A stretch of 64,000 nucleotides of DNA from Microtetraspora sp. NBRC 13810 (GTDB lineage Bacteria > Actinomycetota > Actinomycetes > Streptosporangiales > Streptosporangiaceae), in NCBI RefSeq assembly GCF_030268685.1, contig NZ_BSRQ01000030.1:1-64000 (forward strand), given 5' to 3'. Of this stretch, positions 1 through 8,093 are shown in pieces (positions within the stretch are counted from its first letter, which is position 1; the number at the start of each line of letters is the position of its first letter). The notes beneath the pieces are model-generated. The model had not been told where the DNA came from and ran no database searches. It saw nothing but the letters and a program-made list of their open reading frames with translations. The translations under genes were made by a program, and so were the position numbers.

Positions 1-50
1 AACACCAACGCCACCGCGTCGGCCTTGAACTCGGGTGGGTAGTTCTTCAT
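1..50 (-). CDS. IS3-family transposase OrfA, N-terminus only (runs off window)
   Basis: Read on the minus strand from the ATG at 50, the sequence gives MKNYPPEFKADAVALV, the very common N-terminus of the helix-turn-helix OrfA subunit of IS3-family transposases. The rest lies outside the window. Upstream ATGs at 56 and 65 are in the same frame, so the true start could be a few codons earlier. The insertion sequence must end between about 65 and 120, because the adjoining TnsB-like gene starts abruptly at 120. Its role is DNA recognition during IS transposition. Confidence 0.8.
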   Translation of the reverse strand, partial: MKNYPPEFKADAVALV

Positions 51-119
51 CACCATCAGGAACATCTCTTCCCCTGGACCTCAAGATCCAGTCTTCGAGG
101 TGTCCTCGTTCAAGGGGGA

Positions 120-1622
120 ATGCCCCAGTCCACCAGGACCGCGAGCTACTTCTATTGGAAGGTCGGCCAGATGCTCGCCGACCAGTCCGATGTCCCGATG
201 CCCTCCCGCGCGACGTTCTACCGGATCTTCGACCGGCTCTCCCGCGGGCGGCACACCACCGGTTCCGCCCGCACTCGCCGGTCGCTGGCCAGCCGTCCGG
301 ACGGGCCGTTCAGCCAGCTCACCGCCGCCCGGCCTGGTGAACTGATGGAGATCGATTCCACCCCGCTGGACGTGCTGGTAGTCCTGGATGACGGGGTGGC
401 CGGACGGGTGGAGCTGACGGGCATGGTCGACCTGGCCACCCGCACGGTCACCGCAGGAGTGCTGCGACCCGCCACCAAGTCGGTGGACGCGGCACTGCTG
501 CTGGCACGGACCGTGACGCCGGAGCCGATGCGTCCCGGCTGGGCTCAAGCGCTGTCCATGGCTCGTTCAGTGCTGCCCTATCAGCGGCTGCTGGAGCTGG
601 ACCAGCGCTTGGAACACGCGGCCGCTCGGCCGGTCATCGTTCCGGAGACCATCGTCTGCGACCAGGGTAAGGCGTTCTTGTCGGCGAACTTCCGCACCGC
701 GTGTCGGATGCTCGGAATCAATCTGCAGCCCGCCCACCCACGCACCGGGACCGACAAGCCGCACATCGAGCGGACCTTGGGGTCGGTGGCTACGTTGTTC
801 GCCCAGTTCGTTTCCGGCTACACAGGGCGTTCGGCTGAGTATCGCGGCCGCGCGGTCGGCGAAGAGTCCCTCTGGCCACTATCCCAGCTGCAGGAGCTGC
901 TGGATGAGTGGCTGATCGCCAAGTGGCAGAACCGGCCCCACGACGGCCTGCGCCATCCCTTGACCCCTGGACTGTCCGCGACCCCGAACGAAAAGTACGC
1001 CGCGTTGGTCGAGGTCGCTGGGTGCGTCCCGGTCGCGCTGTCCGGTGAGGACTACATCGAGCTACTCCCTGCGGTCTGGCGGGCGATCAATGCATACGGC
1101 GTGAAGATCAACCATCGGATCTACGACGACGAGGCACTCACCGCGTTGCGCCACCAGCCCTCCGGCGTCGCCGCTCGGAAGAATCTGTGGGAGGTGCACT
1201 ACGACCCCTACGACGTGAGCAGGGTCTGGGTTCGTAACCACCACGATGGCGGCTGGATCACTGCCTTCTGGCGGCACCTGCACAGCAGCGCCGCCCCGTT
1301 CGGCGACATGGCCTGGGACCACGCCCGCCAGATCCTGGCCCGCCGAGGCCAAGACCGGCCCACGGAGGAGCAGATCGTCGAAGTCGTGAACCAGTTGCTC
1401 ACCCGTGCTGGTGAAGGACCCGACCGCACCGACACCGCCAAAGATCGCAAGGTCAGGGCCCGGACCCGGGCCACGGCCGAACCTTCCTGGCCACGCCCCG
1501 AACCGCCACCAGCGCGGGACTCCTCACCGCCCGACCCTTCGGAGGATGACGACGAACCGCTGGCCGAGGTCATTCCACTCGGCGTCTTCGACGCGCACGA
1601 GGAGGCCAAGCGGTGGTGGTGA
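120..1622 (+). CDS. TnsB/TniA-like DDE transposase, N-terminally truncated
   Basis: This is a retroviral-integrase-fold transposase that would cut and join the ends of the Tn7/Tn5053-like element. The integrase core begins near residue 74 with GELMEIDSTPLD (first catalytic Asp), continues with IVCDQGKAFLS (second Asp) and GTDKPHIERTLGSV (catalytic Glu), followed by a Mu-type beta-barrel C-terminus. At 500 residues it lacks most of the N-terminal DNA-binding region expected of TnsB-like proteins, and the first ATG directly follows the IS3 insertion. The protein is therefore probably not functional, although the catalytic triad is present. It overlaps the ATPase gene by 10 bp. Confidence 0.85.
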   Translation: MPQSTRTASYFYWKVGQMLADQSDVPMPSRATFYRIFDRLSRGRHTTGSARTRRSLASRPDGPFSQLTAARPGELMEIDSTPLDVLVVLDDGVAGRVELTGMVDLATRTVTAGVLRPATKSVDAALLLARTVTPEPMRPGWAQALSMARSVLPYQRLLELDQRLEHAAARPVIVPETIVCDQGKAFLSANFRTACRMLGINLQPAHPRTGTDKPHIERTLGSVATLFAQFVSGYTGRSAEYRGRAVGEESLWPLSQLQELLDEWLIAKWQNRPHDGLRHPLTPGLSATPNEKYAALVEVAGCVPVALSGEDYIELLPAVWRAINAYGVKINHRIYDDEALTALRHQPSGVAARKNLWEVHYDPYDVSRVWVRNHHDGGWITAFWRHLHSSAAPFGDMAWDHARQILARRGQDRPTEEQIVEVVNQLLTRAGEGPDRTDTAKDRKVRARTRATAEPSWPRPEPPPARDSSPPDPSEDDDEPLAEVIPLGVFDAHEEAKRWW

Positions 1623-2635
1623 CTAATCTCCCCCAACTACTCGACGCTCGAACCGAAGACCGTCGCGATCCCACAACGACCCTCACCGGATGGCGTCGTT
1701 TCGTCGACGATCGTCCTGCCAGCTTCGACCTGCTGCCAGAGGAGCAGGCACGCGTACTGAGCGATGGCGAACGCTTTTCCTACGACGACGCGCGCATCAA
1801 CTACCACTCCGAACTGGCCGTCGTGGCCACCTCCACCGTTCGTGAGGTCGCCAAGCAGGGGCGCCTGCTGGCTCTGTTGAACCGGCGGGAAACCAGCGCC
1901 CGCCGCGGAATGATCGTCTCCGGCGCGTGGACCACGGGCAAGAGCACCGCGATCAAGCAGTTGGGCCGCACTCACGAACTCATGGTCCGCGATCGCTATC
2001 CCGGCCAGCGGGACCGCATCCCCGTCGTCTATGTGACCACACCGCCGAAAGGCTCCCCGCGCAAGCTGGCCATGGAGTTCGCTCGCTTCCTCGGCCTGCC
2101 CTCTGTCAAGCGCTCGGCCAACACTACCGACATCGCCGACGCCGTCTGCCAGATCCTCATCGAAGCCCGCTGCGAGCTGGTCCTGGTCGATGAGATCCAC
2201 AACCTCAACCTCGCCACCATCGCCGGCGAAGACATGTCTGACCACCTGAAGTACTTCACCGAGCACCTGCCCGCCACATTCGTCTACGCCGGCATCAACG
2301 TCGAACACTCTGGCCTGTTCACCGGAGTGCGGGGCAAGCAGATCGCTGGCCGCTGTGTCCTGATCAACACCCGGCCCTTCCCCTACCAAGCTGAATGGAA
2401 AAGCCTGGTCGCCACCATGGAAGGCGAGCTCCGCCTCCACCGGCATCAGCCGGGCACCTTGCTCGAACTCGCCAAGTATCTCCACCGCCGCACCGGAGGG
2501 ATGATCGGCAGCCTGTCGCACCTGATCCGCGCCGGAGCGATCACTGCCATCCTGGAAGGTCAGGAGGCCGTCACCCGTAAGCTCCTCGACGAAATCCCCG
2601 TTGACCACGCCGCCGAGTCCGAAGGCCAAGGGTGA
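1613..2635 (+). CDS. TnsC/TniB-like AAA ATPase of transposon
   Basis: ATP-dependent target-selection subunit that would bridge the transposase and TniQ. It shows a Walker A motif SGAWTTGKST near residue 103, a Walker B CELVLVDEIH near residue 190, and the 340-residue length typical of TniB. The GTG start at 1613 was chosen because an AGGAGG lies at 1600-1605 and the protein begins with the expected short leader. The gene starts inside the transposase gene and is followed by tniQ only 6 bp later, so all three are one transcription unit. No frameshift is visible and this subunit looks intact. Confidence 0.88.
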   Translation: MVVTNLPQLLDARTEDRRDPTTTLTGWRRFVDDRPASFDLLPEEQARVLSDGERFSYDDARINYHSELAVVATSTVREVAKQGRLLALLNRRETSARRGMIVSGAWTTGKSTAIKQLGRTHELMVRDRYPGQRDRIPVVYVTTPPKGSPRKLAMEFARFLGLPSVKRSANTTDIADAVCQILIEARCELVLVDEIHNLNLATIAGEDMSDHLKYFTEHLPATFVYAGINVEHSGLFTGVRGKQIAGRCVLINTRPFPYQAEWKSLVATMEGELRLHRHQPGTLLELAKYLHRRTGGMIGSLSHLIRAGAITAILEGQEAVTRKLLDEIPVDHAAESEGQG

Positions 2636-2641
2636 TCGCCC

Positions 2642-3979
2642 ATGCGTTACCCCGCCTACTTCCTTGCCCCGCAGCGATTGCCGCTGGTCATCCCGCCCTA
2701 CCACCGCGAGACGACCCTCTCCTACATCGAACGCCTTGCAGACCTGAACAGGCTCCAGCCTGAGGCGTTGCGCCGCTACGTGTCCGCCAACGAGCGGTCG
2801 ATTTACCCCACATCACCGCAACGACTGGCCGCCGTGGCCGGCTACCCCGAAGCCATCCTGCGCAGAGCACTTCCATGCCTGGGACGTCTCTCTCCCGGCG
2901 AACCCTTCCGGCACACGCGGCGGCCGTGCCGACAGTGTCAACTTGCTCGCGGCGCACAGGGATGGATCGTGTGCTGGATGCGCTCAGAAGAGGTCGTCTG
3001 CCTGCGCCATCAACGATGGTTGCGGAGCGGCGGCTACCCAGGCCAGCAGCCCACGCTGACCCAGCATCCGGCCGTCCTGCGAGCCAACGTTCAGCACCGG
3101 CGACTGGTGCGCCGCTATGGGTCCGGTGACGTTCGCCTGGCTTTCGAACTTGCTGAAGGAATCGTCCACGATTGGCGTCGTGATCACATGTTGGCGCACG
3201 ACTTCGAGCGGCACATGGAGGTCTTTCACGGCGGGAGCTGGCGCCTTGCCCCGGACCACCCCACCGTCATGGCATCCGAATATCCGCAGATCATCGCGCT
3301 CACACGATTGATCGCAACGCCCTATTGGCGGCATCTCGCCCTGGACCAGCGGACCCGGGACCGGTTCTTCGCTGAGTTCATCCGCACCGTCGCCCCCACC
3401 TACAGGTGGGATCCCCACTGCTGGGTCCCCCGCTGGGATCCTGTGATCAAGTGGATCCAAGACGAGATGGATATCGCCCTCGATCCTCAAGTGGGCCGCC
3501 AACGCCACTCGCACCAGTGGGAATGGACCTATCACCGGCGGCGCACCACCCGAGCACGACGCGGACCACCTTTACACAAGCGATTCCATGATCACGCACC
3601 AGATCCGATGAGATGCAAGCGCGTATCCGGTCGATGCGCGCCATCTTCAGTGAGACACCAAGCAATCGGTGTCTCACTGAAGATGGCGCCTCCCAGGTCA
3701 GAGCCCACCCCATGCGCCAACTTCAATGAGACAGGACATCTGCGGGGAGAACAGAGGCGCTCTTCACCTGGGCGGGAGCCGGTCCGTCCATTCAGCGTCG
3801 ATCGTCACCATGCCGTTCTGGGTATGAGCCACTCCGCCTGTGAGCGGAGCCCAAACGGAGGTTTCGCGGATCCGCCCGGTGTCCGGGTCGACGACCAGGG
3901 TGCCCTTGCCGGAAGCCACCGGGATCTGCAGGTGTCGCCCGCCGTCGGTCTCGCCGAGGTCGACGACGCCCGGTCGTGA
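2642..3979 (+). CDS. TniQ-family target-selection protein, reading through the transposon end
   Basis: TniQ/TnsD-type protein that would recognise the insertion target. The N-terminus has the conserved YHRETTLSYIERLADLN stretch, followed near residue 95 by a zinc-finger-like array (CRQCQLARG, then VCLRH). The recognisable family sequence stops around residue 315 (about 3590). The reading frame then continues through the terminal repeats at 3638-3733 and about 245 bp into chromosomal DNA antisense to the CU044_5270 gene before meeting a stop at 3979. The last 100 or so residues therefore do not belong to the family; the native stop may have been lost by mutation. ATG at 2642 follows the ATPase stop by 6 bp. 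Confidence 0.82.
   Translation: MRYPAYFLAPQRLPLVIPPYHRETTLSYIERLADLNRLQPEALRRYVSANERSIYPTSPQRLAAVAGYPEAILRRALPCLGRLSPGEPFRHTRRPCRQCQLARGAQGWIVCWMRSEEVVCLRHQRWLRSGGYPGQQPTLTQHPAVLRANVQHRRLVRRYGSGDVRLAFELAEGIVHDWRRDHMLAHDFERHMEVFHGGSWRLAPDHPTVMASEYPQIIALTRLIATPYWRHLALDQRTRDRFFAEFIRTVAPTYRWDPHCWVPRWDPVIKWIQDEMDIALDPQVGRQRHSHQWEWTYHRRRTTRARRGPPLHKRFHDHAPDPMRCKRVSGRCAPSSVRHQAIGVSLKMAPPRSEPTPCANFNETGHLRGEQRRSSPGREPVRPFSVDRHHAVLGMSHSACERSPNGGFADPPGVRVDDQGALAGSHRDLQVSPAVGLAEVDDARS
3638..3733. repeat. Transposon right-end repeats, three copies of a 20-bp motif
   Basis: Positions 3638-3659 and 3668-3689 form a perfect 22-bp inverted repeat separated by 8 nt. The 20-bp unit (core TGTCTCACTGAAG read outward) recurs at 3714-3733 with two mismatches. 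Copies 1 and 3 point the same way and copy 2 is opposite. Several transposase-binding repeats ending in TGT/ACA are typical of Tn7- and Tn5053-like ends, so these are probably TnsB-binding sites with the element terminus at 3733. The perfect palindrome would also fold into a hairpin and could act as a terminator. Confidence 0.75.
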
Positions 3980-4660
3980 GGCGAGCGCTCGGTAGGCGGC
4001 GGCACGGACCTGGGGCGAGACCGGCGCCTCACTGATCAGCGAGAGCAGCGCCCGCATGGCGGCGCCGTCCTGTTCGGCGGCTGTGATCGGTTCTCCGCTG
4101 GGGCGGACACCGCTTGCGGGGACGGCCGCCCGGAGCCGGGTGTACAGGGCGTCCTCGTCAGCGGGCAGCGACCGTAGCTCCTCGAAGGTCATGCGCAACG
4201 GCCCCACCGCGAAAGGCTGGGACTCTGACGGCCACTCGAAGAGCTTGCCCCCTCCTTTCAGCCCCTTGCCTTTGATCCAGAAATGACCGTCGCGCCGGTA
4301 CCAGTACTCCTGGGTCGGTGCCCCCTTCCTGGTGATGGTGATGTGCCAGTACGTCCCGGTGCCCTCAGGGGTGCGCTCCGCGGTGTCGGCGGCGACGAGC
4401 AGGACGTCCCGCGAACTCGTGATCGGCGGCCGGGAGTCGCCGAAACGGCCCGGCACGACCACGAGTGCGGCGGTGATGGCCGCGGCGACCGCCGGGATCA
4501 GGACCCACCGCGCCCGCCGCCAGGGGACGCGCCGGCGCGCTGTGAGCGACGGGGCACCGGCGGCCCGTTCCAGCAGGGCCGCGCGGGCGGCCGTGTAGGC
4601 GGCGGGCGAGGGAGCGTCGGGCTGGGGGCGGACAGCGTGCAGCATCTCGATGTCGTCCAT
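3764..4660 (-). CDS. CU044_5270-family membrane-anchored protein (anti-sigma-like)
   Basis: 298-residue protein with a cytoplasmic N-terminus (MDDIEMLHAVRPQPDAPSP), one transmembrane segment around residues 50-70 (WVLIPAVAAAITAALVVVP) and a long outer domain of the CU044_5270 type. Such proteins are commonly encoded directly after ECF sigma factors in actinomycetes and are thought to control them. The ATG at 4660 was chosen because it follows the sigma stop codon by 2 bp and has AAAGGA upstream; a longer reading frame to 4966 would overlap the sigma gene. The 3' end lies 31 bp from the transposon end and appears undamaged. Confidence 0.8.
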   Translation of the reverse strand: MDDIEMLHAVRPQPDAPSPAAYTAARAALLERAAGAPSLTARRRVPWRRARWVLIPAVAAAITAALVVVPGRFGDSRPPITSSRDVLLVAADTAERTPEGTGTYWHITITRKGAPTQEYWYRRDGHFWIKGKGLKGGGKLFEWPSESQPFAVGPLRMTFEELRSLPADEDALYTRLRAAVPASGVRPSGEPITAAEQDGAAMRALLSLISEAPVSPQVRAAAYRALASRPGVVDLGETDGGRHLQIPVASGKGTLVVDPDTGRIRETSVWAPLTGGVAHTQNGMVTIDAEWTDRLPPR

Positions 4661-4662
4661 GG

Positions 4663-5262
4663 TCAACCGTCCTTTCCGATCATTGTCAGCGCGGCGCCGT
4701 TCAGCGAGGCGCGCAGGGTCTTGCGGGCCCGGTGCAGCCGGGTGCGGACGGCGGCGCCGGTGATGCCGAGCGCCTCGGCCGCCTCCTCCGAACTCAGCCC
4801 GCCCCATGCGACGAGCAGGAGCACCTCCCGGTGCGAGCTGGGCAGCTTCGCGAGCGCCGCTATGAGGGGCGCCCGATGCGCTTGGGCGTCGACACGGCCT
4901 GCGACCTGGTCGGCGTGGCCGTCGTCGGCCTGCGCGACAGGCGTCCGGGAAAGCGCCCGATACCACCTGGCCTCCGCCCGGTGATGCCGGGCGATCAGGT
5001 TGGCGACGATCCCGTACAGCCAGGGCCGGGCATCCTCTCGGGACACGTCGTAGCGGTCGCGTCGGTCGAAGGCGACCAGGAATGTCTCTGCGGCCACGTC
5101 GTCGGCCAGGCTCGGCCCCAACCGCTGTGCGGCGAACCCGTGGATCTGTATGTAGTAACGGTCGAAGACTGCGGCGAAGCGTTCCGGGTCTCGCCAGGAT
5201 TGCTCAATGATCGCCGCGTCGCTGCCCTCCTGGACCGGAAGGGTCCGGGTCACTGCGGCCAT
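4663..5262 (-). CDS. ECF-type RNA polymerase sigma factor
   Basis: 199-residue sigma-70 family protein of the extracytoplasmic function class. Region 2 spans about residues 25-90 (ADDVAAETFLVAFDRRDRYD and ARPWLYGIVANLI, the usual -10 recognition helices). Region 4 spans about 135-185 (LPSSHREVLLLVAWGGLSSE, then EAAEALGITGAAVRTRLHRA). It is coupled to the CU044_5270 gene downstream, which is the usual pairing for this group and suggests that the membrane protein sets its activity. The signal it responds to cannot be read from sequence. Confidence 0.9.
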   Translation of the reverse strand: MAAVTRTLPVQEGSDAAIIEQSWRDPERFAAVFDRYYIQIHGFAAQRLGPSLADDVAAETFLVAFDRRDRYDVSREDARPWLYGIVANLIARHHRAEARWYRALSRTPVAQADDGHADQVAGRVDAQAHRAPLIAALAKLPSSHREVLLLVAWGGLSSEEAAEALGITGAAVRTRLHRARKTLRASLNGAALTMIGKDG

Positions 5263-5433
5263 ATCCAGATCTTTCGTGTCATCGTCTGCCTTCCGTAGCT
5301 TGAACTGTCGCCCTCCTTCGCCGATGGGCGGACAAGCGTTTCACCGCGCCCATCCCGGCGCACCAGCAGGCGATCACATCGGCCGGATTGTCGGTGGCGA
5401 AGGCTACGCTGGCGGAACAGGAGGCGATCACCA

Positions 5434-6546
5434 GTGGAACTCACCCCCCAGCAGGCGCTCGGCCTCCGGATGTCGAGCCTGCTGCTGCGAGCGTCGCCCG
5501 GCTGCGCCGGCCAAGCGACAGGCGTGGCCGCGGTGGTGACCTGGCTCGGAGCGATGCAGGCGCAAGACCTGGCCAGCGGTCTGTGGTCGTTCGGCGCGCG
5601 ACTGCCCGAATACACCGCCGCCGACGTCACCGCCGCGCTGGAGCGGCGTGAGGCGCTGCGTACGTGGCCGATGCGCGGCACCATCCATTTCGTCCCGTCC
5701 CGCGATGCCCGCTGGATGCTCGAACTGATGGGCGTCCGGATGCTGAACGGCGCGGCGCGGCGGCGCGAACAACTCGGCCTCTCGGAGGAGACCGTCGCCG
5801 AGGCCATGGAGGTGCTGGGCGCGGCTCTGGCCGGCGGCGGGCGGCTGAGCCGGTCGGAGTGCCTGGCCGTGCTCGCCGACAAGGGCATCGACACCAGCGG
5901 TCAGCGTGGCTACCACCTGCTGTGGTACGCCAGCCAGCGGGGCCAGTTGTGCCTCGCCCCCAACATCGGCAAGGAGCAGAGCTTCGTGCTGCTCGACGAG
6001 TGGGTCCCCGACCCGCACCGGCCAGAGCGCGACGAGGCGCTCGGCACCATCGCCCTGCGTTACTTCCGCGGCCACGGGCCGACCACCCGGCACGACTTCG
6101 CAGGCTGGACCGGCCTGACCGCTGCCGACGCCAAACGCGGCATCGCCGTGGCCGGCGACGCTCTGGCCCGCGTGACCGTCGACGGGGTGGAGACGTACCT
6201 CGACGCCGCGCTCCTCGACACCGCCCCGCCACCGCCCGGCGACGACGAGATGCTCGTACTGCCGGGGTTCGACGAATACCTGCTGGGCTACAAGGACCGT
6301 TCGCTCATGGTCGCCGACGAGCACAAGGCGGCCATCATCCCCGGCAACAACGGGGTCTTCCAGTCCACCGTGGTCCGCGCCGGCCGCGTCGTGGCCACCT
6401 GGAAACGTACTCTCGCGAAGAGCCTGGTGCGGATCGCCGTTCAGCCGCTCGTACCACTCCATGGAAGCGACCGGGCGAAGGTTGAGCAGGCGTTCGAGCA
6501 CTACGCGCGGTTCGTGGAACGCACCCCGGAGGTGCGCTGGCCGTGA
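5434..6546 (+). CDS. Winged-helix AlkZ-like DNA glycosylase family protein
   Basis: 370-residue protein of the HTH_42 (winged-helix DNA-binding domain-containing) family. AlkZ and AlkX members of this family unhook alkylated or crosslinked bases. The family QxQ catalytic motif is present at about residues 42-44 in LGAMQAQDLASG, and RGTIHFVPSRDARW and GYHLLWYASQRGQLC are further conserved stretches. The GTG at 5434 was chosen because AGGAGG sits at 5419-5424 with a 9-nt spacing. It is monocistronic. Many genomes carry several homologues without a neighbouring alkylating-agent cluster, so a general repair role is more likely than self-resistance. Confidence 0.8.
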   Translation: MELTPQQALGLRMSSLLLRASPGCAGQATGVAAVVTWLGAMQAQDLASGLWSFGARLPEYTAADVTAALERREALRTWPMRGTIHFVPSRDARWMLELMGVRMLNGAARRREQLGLSEETVAEAMEVLGAALAGGGRLSRSECLAVLADKGIDTSGQRGYHLLWYASQRGQLCLAPNIGKEQSFVLLDEWVPDPHRPERDEALGTIALRYFRGHGPTTRHDFAGWTGLTAADAKRGIAVAGDALARVTVDGVETYLDAALLDTAPPPPGDDEMLVLPGFDEYLLGYKDRSLMVADEHKAAIIPGNNGVFQSTVVRAGRVVATWKRTLAKSLVRIAVQPLVPLHGSDRAKVEQAFEHYARFVERTPEVRWP

Positions 6547-6719
6547 CCGGTCGCGGGTTCAGGCAGCGCCGGCGCTGCGCCGCCGTATCACCCGCGCCCA
6601 AGCCGTGCCCACCTGAGATGGAGGCCCTGCTTCCCAGAACCGCAGCCGCCGGTAGGGCCGCCGGCGTCGAACGGCGGCGGCCCCCGCCTCACCTCACGCT
6701 TGCGTGACGCCCGTGTGGG

Positions 6720-8093
6720 TCACGACAGCACGAGCTGGGTGACCGACGGACCTGGGAGGGTCACGGTTATGGTGCCGTTCACCACCGGCTTGGCGCCGAG
6801 TGGGGCCGGGGTGGCGTAGCTCACGGTCTGGCCGTCCTTCTGGTGGCCCTTCGCCGTGGTCACCTCGGAGCCGACGGAGATCACGGCTTGGCGCTCGGTC
6901 GTGCCCTTGTTGACGATCACGACCACCTTCGGGTTGTTCGAAGCGAACACTTCCACCCCTTCGAGGGTGGTCGACGACTTCACCAGCGTCGATCCGAAGT
7001 GGGCCAGCGACGTGCCCTGCTGGCCGGTGTAGAAGCCGAGGCCCTGGTAGACGGGCATCCGCTCGTTCATGCCGGCGCCGTTCGGGTTGGGCTGGTCGTA
7101 GAGCAGGCCCAGTGCGCCGTTCTTGTCGCCGTAGGCGAACCCCCACGCGCCCGCCCGCGCCAGGTGGCCGAACACGCTCGCGGCCCACCAGATGGCGGTG
7201 TTGCGGTACTGCACCGCCTCCGACCCGATGTTGTCACAGCCAGCCGGGGAGGGATGCACGCCCCAGTCGGAGTTCGTCTCGCCGATCTGGACGCCGATCC
7301 GCGCCGCCCGGGCGGGTGCCAACTCCTGGATGAGCGCGCGGACCGCCGTGACGTCGGCGCCCCACTCGGGTGTGGCGGCGAGCAGCGCGGAGTCACAGAC
7401 CGCGAACTCGCCCGCGCCGTACTTGTGGAAGTCGACGAAGTCGGTACGGCTGCCGCTGCCGACCAGGAAGTCGCGGATGTAGTCCATGTTGGGGTTGGAG
7501 ACCGCCGGGCCGCCGACGGAGATGGCGGGGTCGACCGCCTTCATCGCGTCGTGGACGGCGTTGAACTTCGCGGAGTAGGTCGCCGCGTCCATCCGCGGGT
7601 CGGGCTCGTTGCCGACGACCCAACGGGTGACCTTGCGGGCCCCGCTGTTGAAATGGCGGACCAGGTTGGCCGCGTCCACCGGGTCCTCCGGCACGATGAT
7701 CATCGGCTCGGCGCCCAGGGCCCGGATCGACGACACCCAGTCGTCACCGGAGACAGTCCGGTCCGCCCCGGCGCCCCCGGCCACGATGTCGCTGGTGGGA
7801 TCGCCGGGGACGGTGTAGACGAGTTGCATCCGCGCGGAGCCGTACAGGCCGGTGAGCATGGCGCGGTGCTGCGGATCGTTGGTGATGTAGTGCTGATAGC
7901 CATAGCCGGTGATGTCGGCGCTGAAGGTGCTGCGCGGAACCGTTCGCAAGGCGGTGCCGAAGTCGATCGTGACGTCGGCCGCCGCCGCCTGTGCGGTGCT
8001 CGGCGGCTGGGTCCCGGCCAGCACGGCAAGGGCCACCGCGACTCCGATGACGGGTCGTACCACCCTGCCGAAGAAGCCGATCTGATGTGCCAC
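6720..8093 (-). CDS. Secreted clan-A glycoside hydrolase
   Basis: 457-residue exported enzyme with a TIM-barrel fold of the GH-A type (GH39/GH79-like). The signal peptide occupies the first ~35 residues (hydrophobic VIGVAVALAVLAG, then STAQA-AAA). The acid/base glutamate lies in WVVGNEPD at about residue 160 and the nucleophile in IGETNSD at about residue 272; a small beta-sandwich follows at the C-terminus. The GTG at 8093 was chosen because it places the signal peptide at the start and has GAAGGG upstream; the frame is open to 8183 without a better signal. The substrate is probably a plant or microbial polysaccharide, but cannot be named. Confidence 0.75.
   Translation of the reverse strand: MAHQIGFFGRVVRPVIGVAVALAVLAGTQPPSTAQAAAADVTIDFGTALRTVPRSTFSADITGYGYQHYITNDPQHRAMLTGLYGSARMQLVYTVPGDPTSDIVAGGAGADRTVSGDDWVSSIRALGAEPMIIVPEDPVDAANLVRHFNSGARKVTRWVVGNEPDPRMDAATYSAKFNAVHDAMKAVDPAISVGGPAVSNPNMDYIRDFLVGSGSRTDFVDFHKYGAGEFAVCDSALLAATPEWGADVTAVRALIQELAPARAARIGVQIGETNSDWGVHPSPAGCDNIGSEAVQYRNTAIWWAASVFGHLARAGAWGFAYGDKNGALGLLYDQPNPNGAGMNERMPVYQGLGFYTGQQGTSLAHFGSTLVKSSTTLEGVEVFASNNPKVVVIVNKGTTERQAVISVGSEVTTAKGHQKDGQTVSYATPAPLGAKPVVNGTITVTLPGPSVTQLVLS

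Larger units (their letters stand above)
1..3733 (+). mobile_element. Tn7/Tn5053-like transposon right part, with IS3 insertion at its left
   Basis: Three tightly packed genes in the order DDE transposase, AAA ATPase, TniQ (the tniA-tniB-tniQ order of Tn5053/Tn402) are followed by repeated terminal sequences that stop at about 3733. After that point the DNA is an unrelated chromosomal sigma-factor operon. No TnsA-type endonuclease, resolvase or recognisable cargo is visible; the left end lies beyond the window or was removed by the IS3 element. The right boundary at 3733 is inferred from the last repeat ending in ACA, as usual for TnsB-class ends. Confidence 0.7.

Noticed and set aside
3764-4966. 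400-residue version of the CU044_5270 gene starting inside the sigma gene
   Set aside because: The first 102 codons are an antisense-shifted reading of the sigma factor; the 4660 start with a ribosome site and 2-bp spacing is far better.
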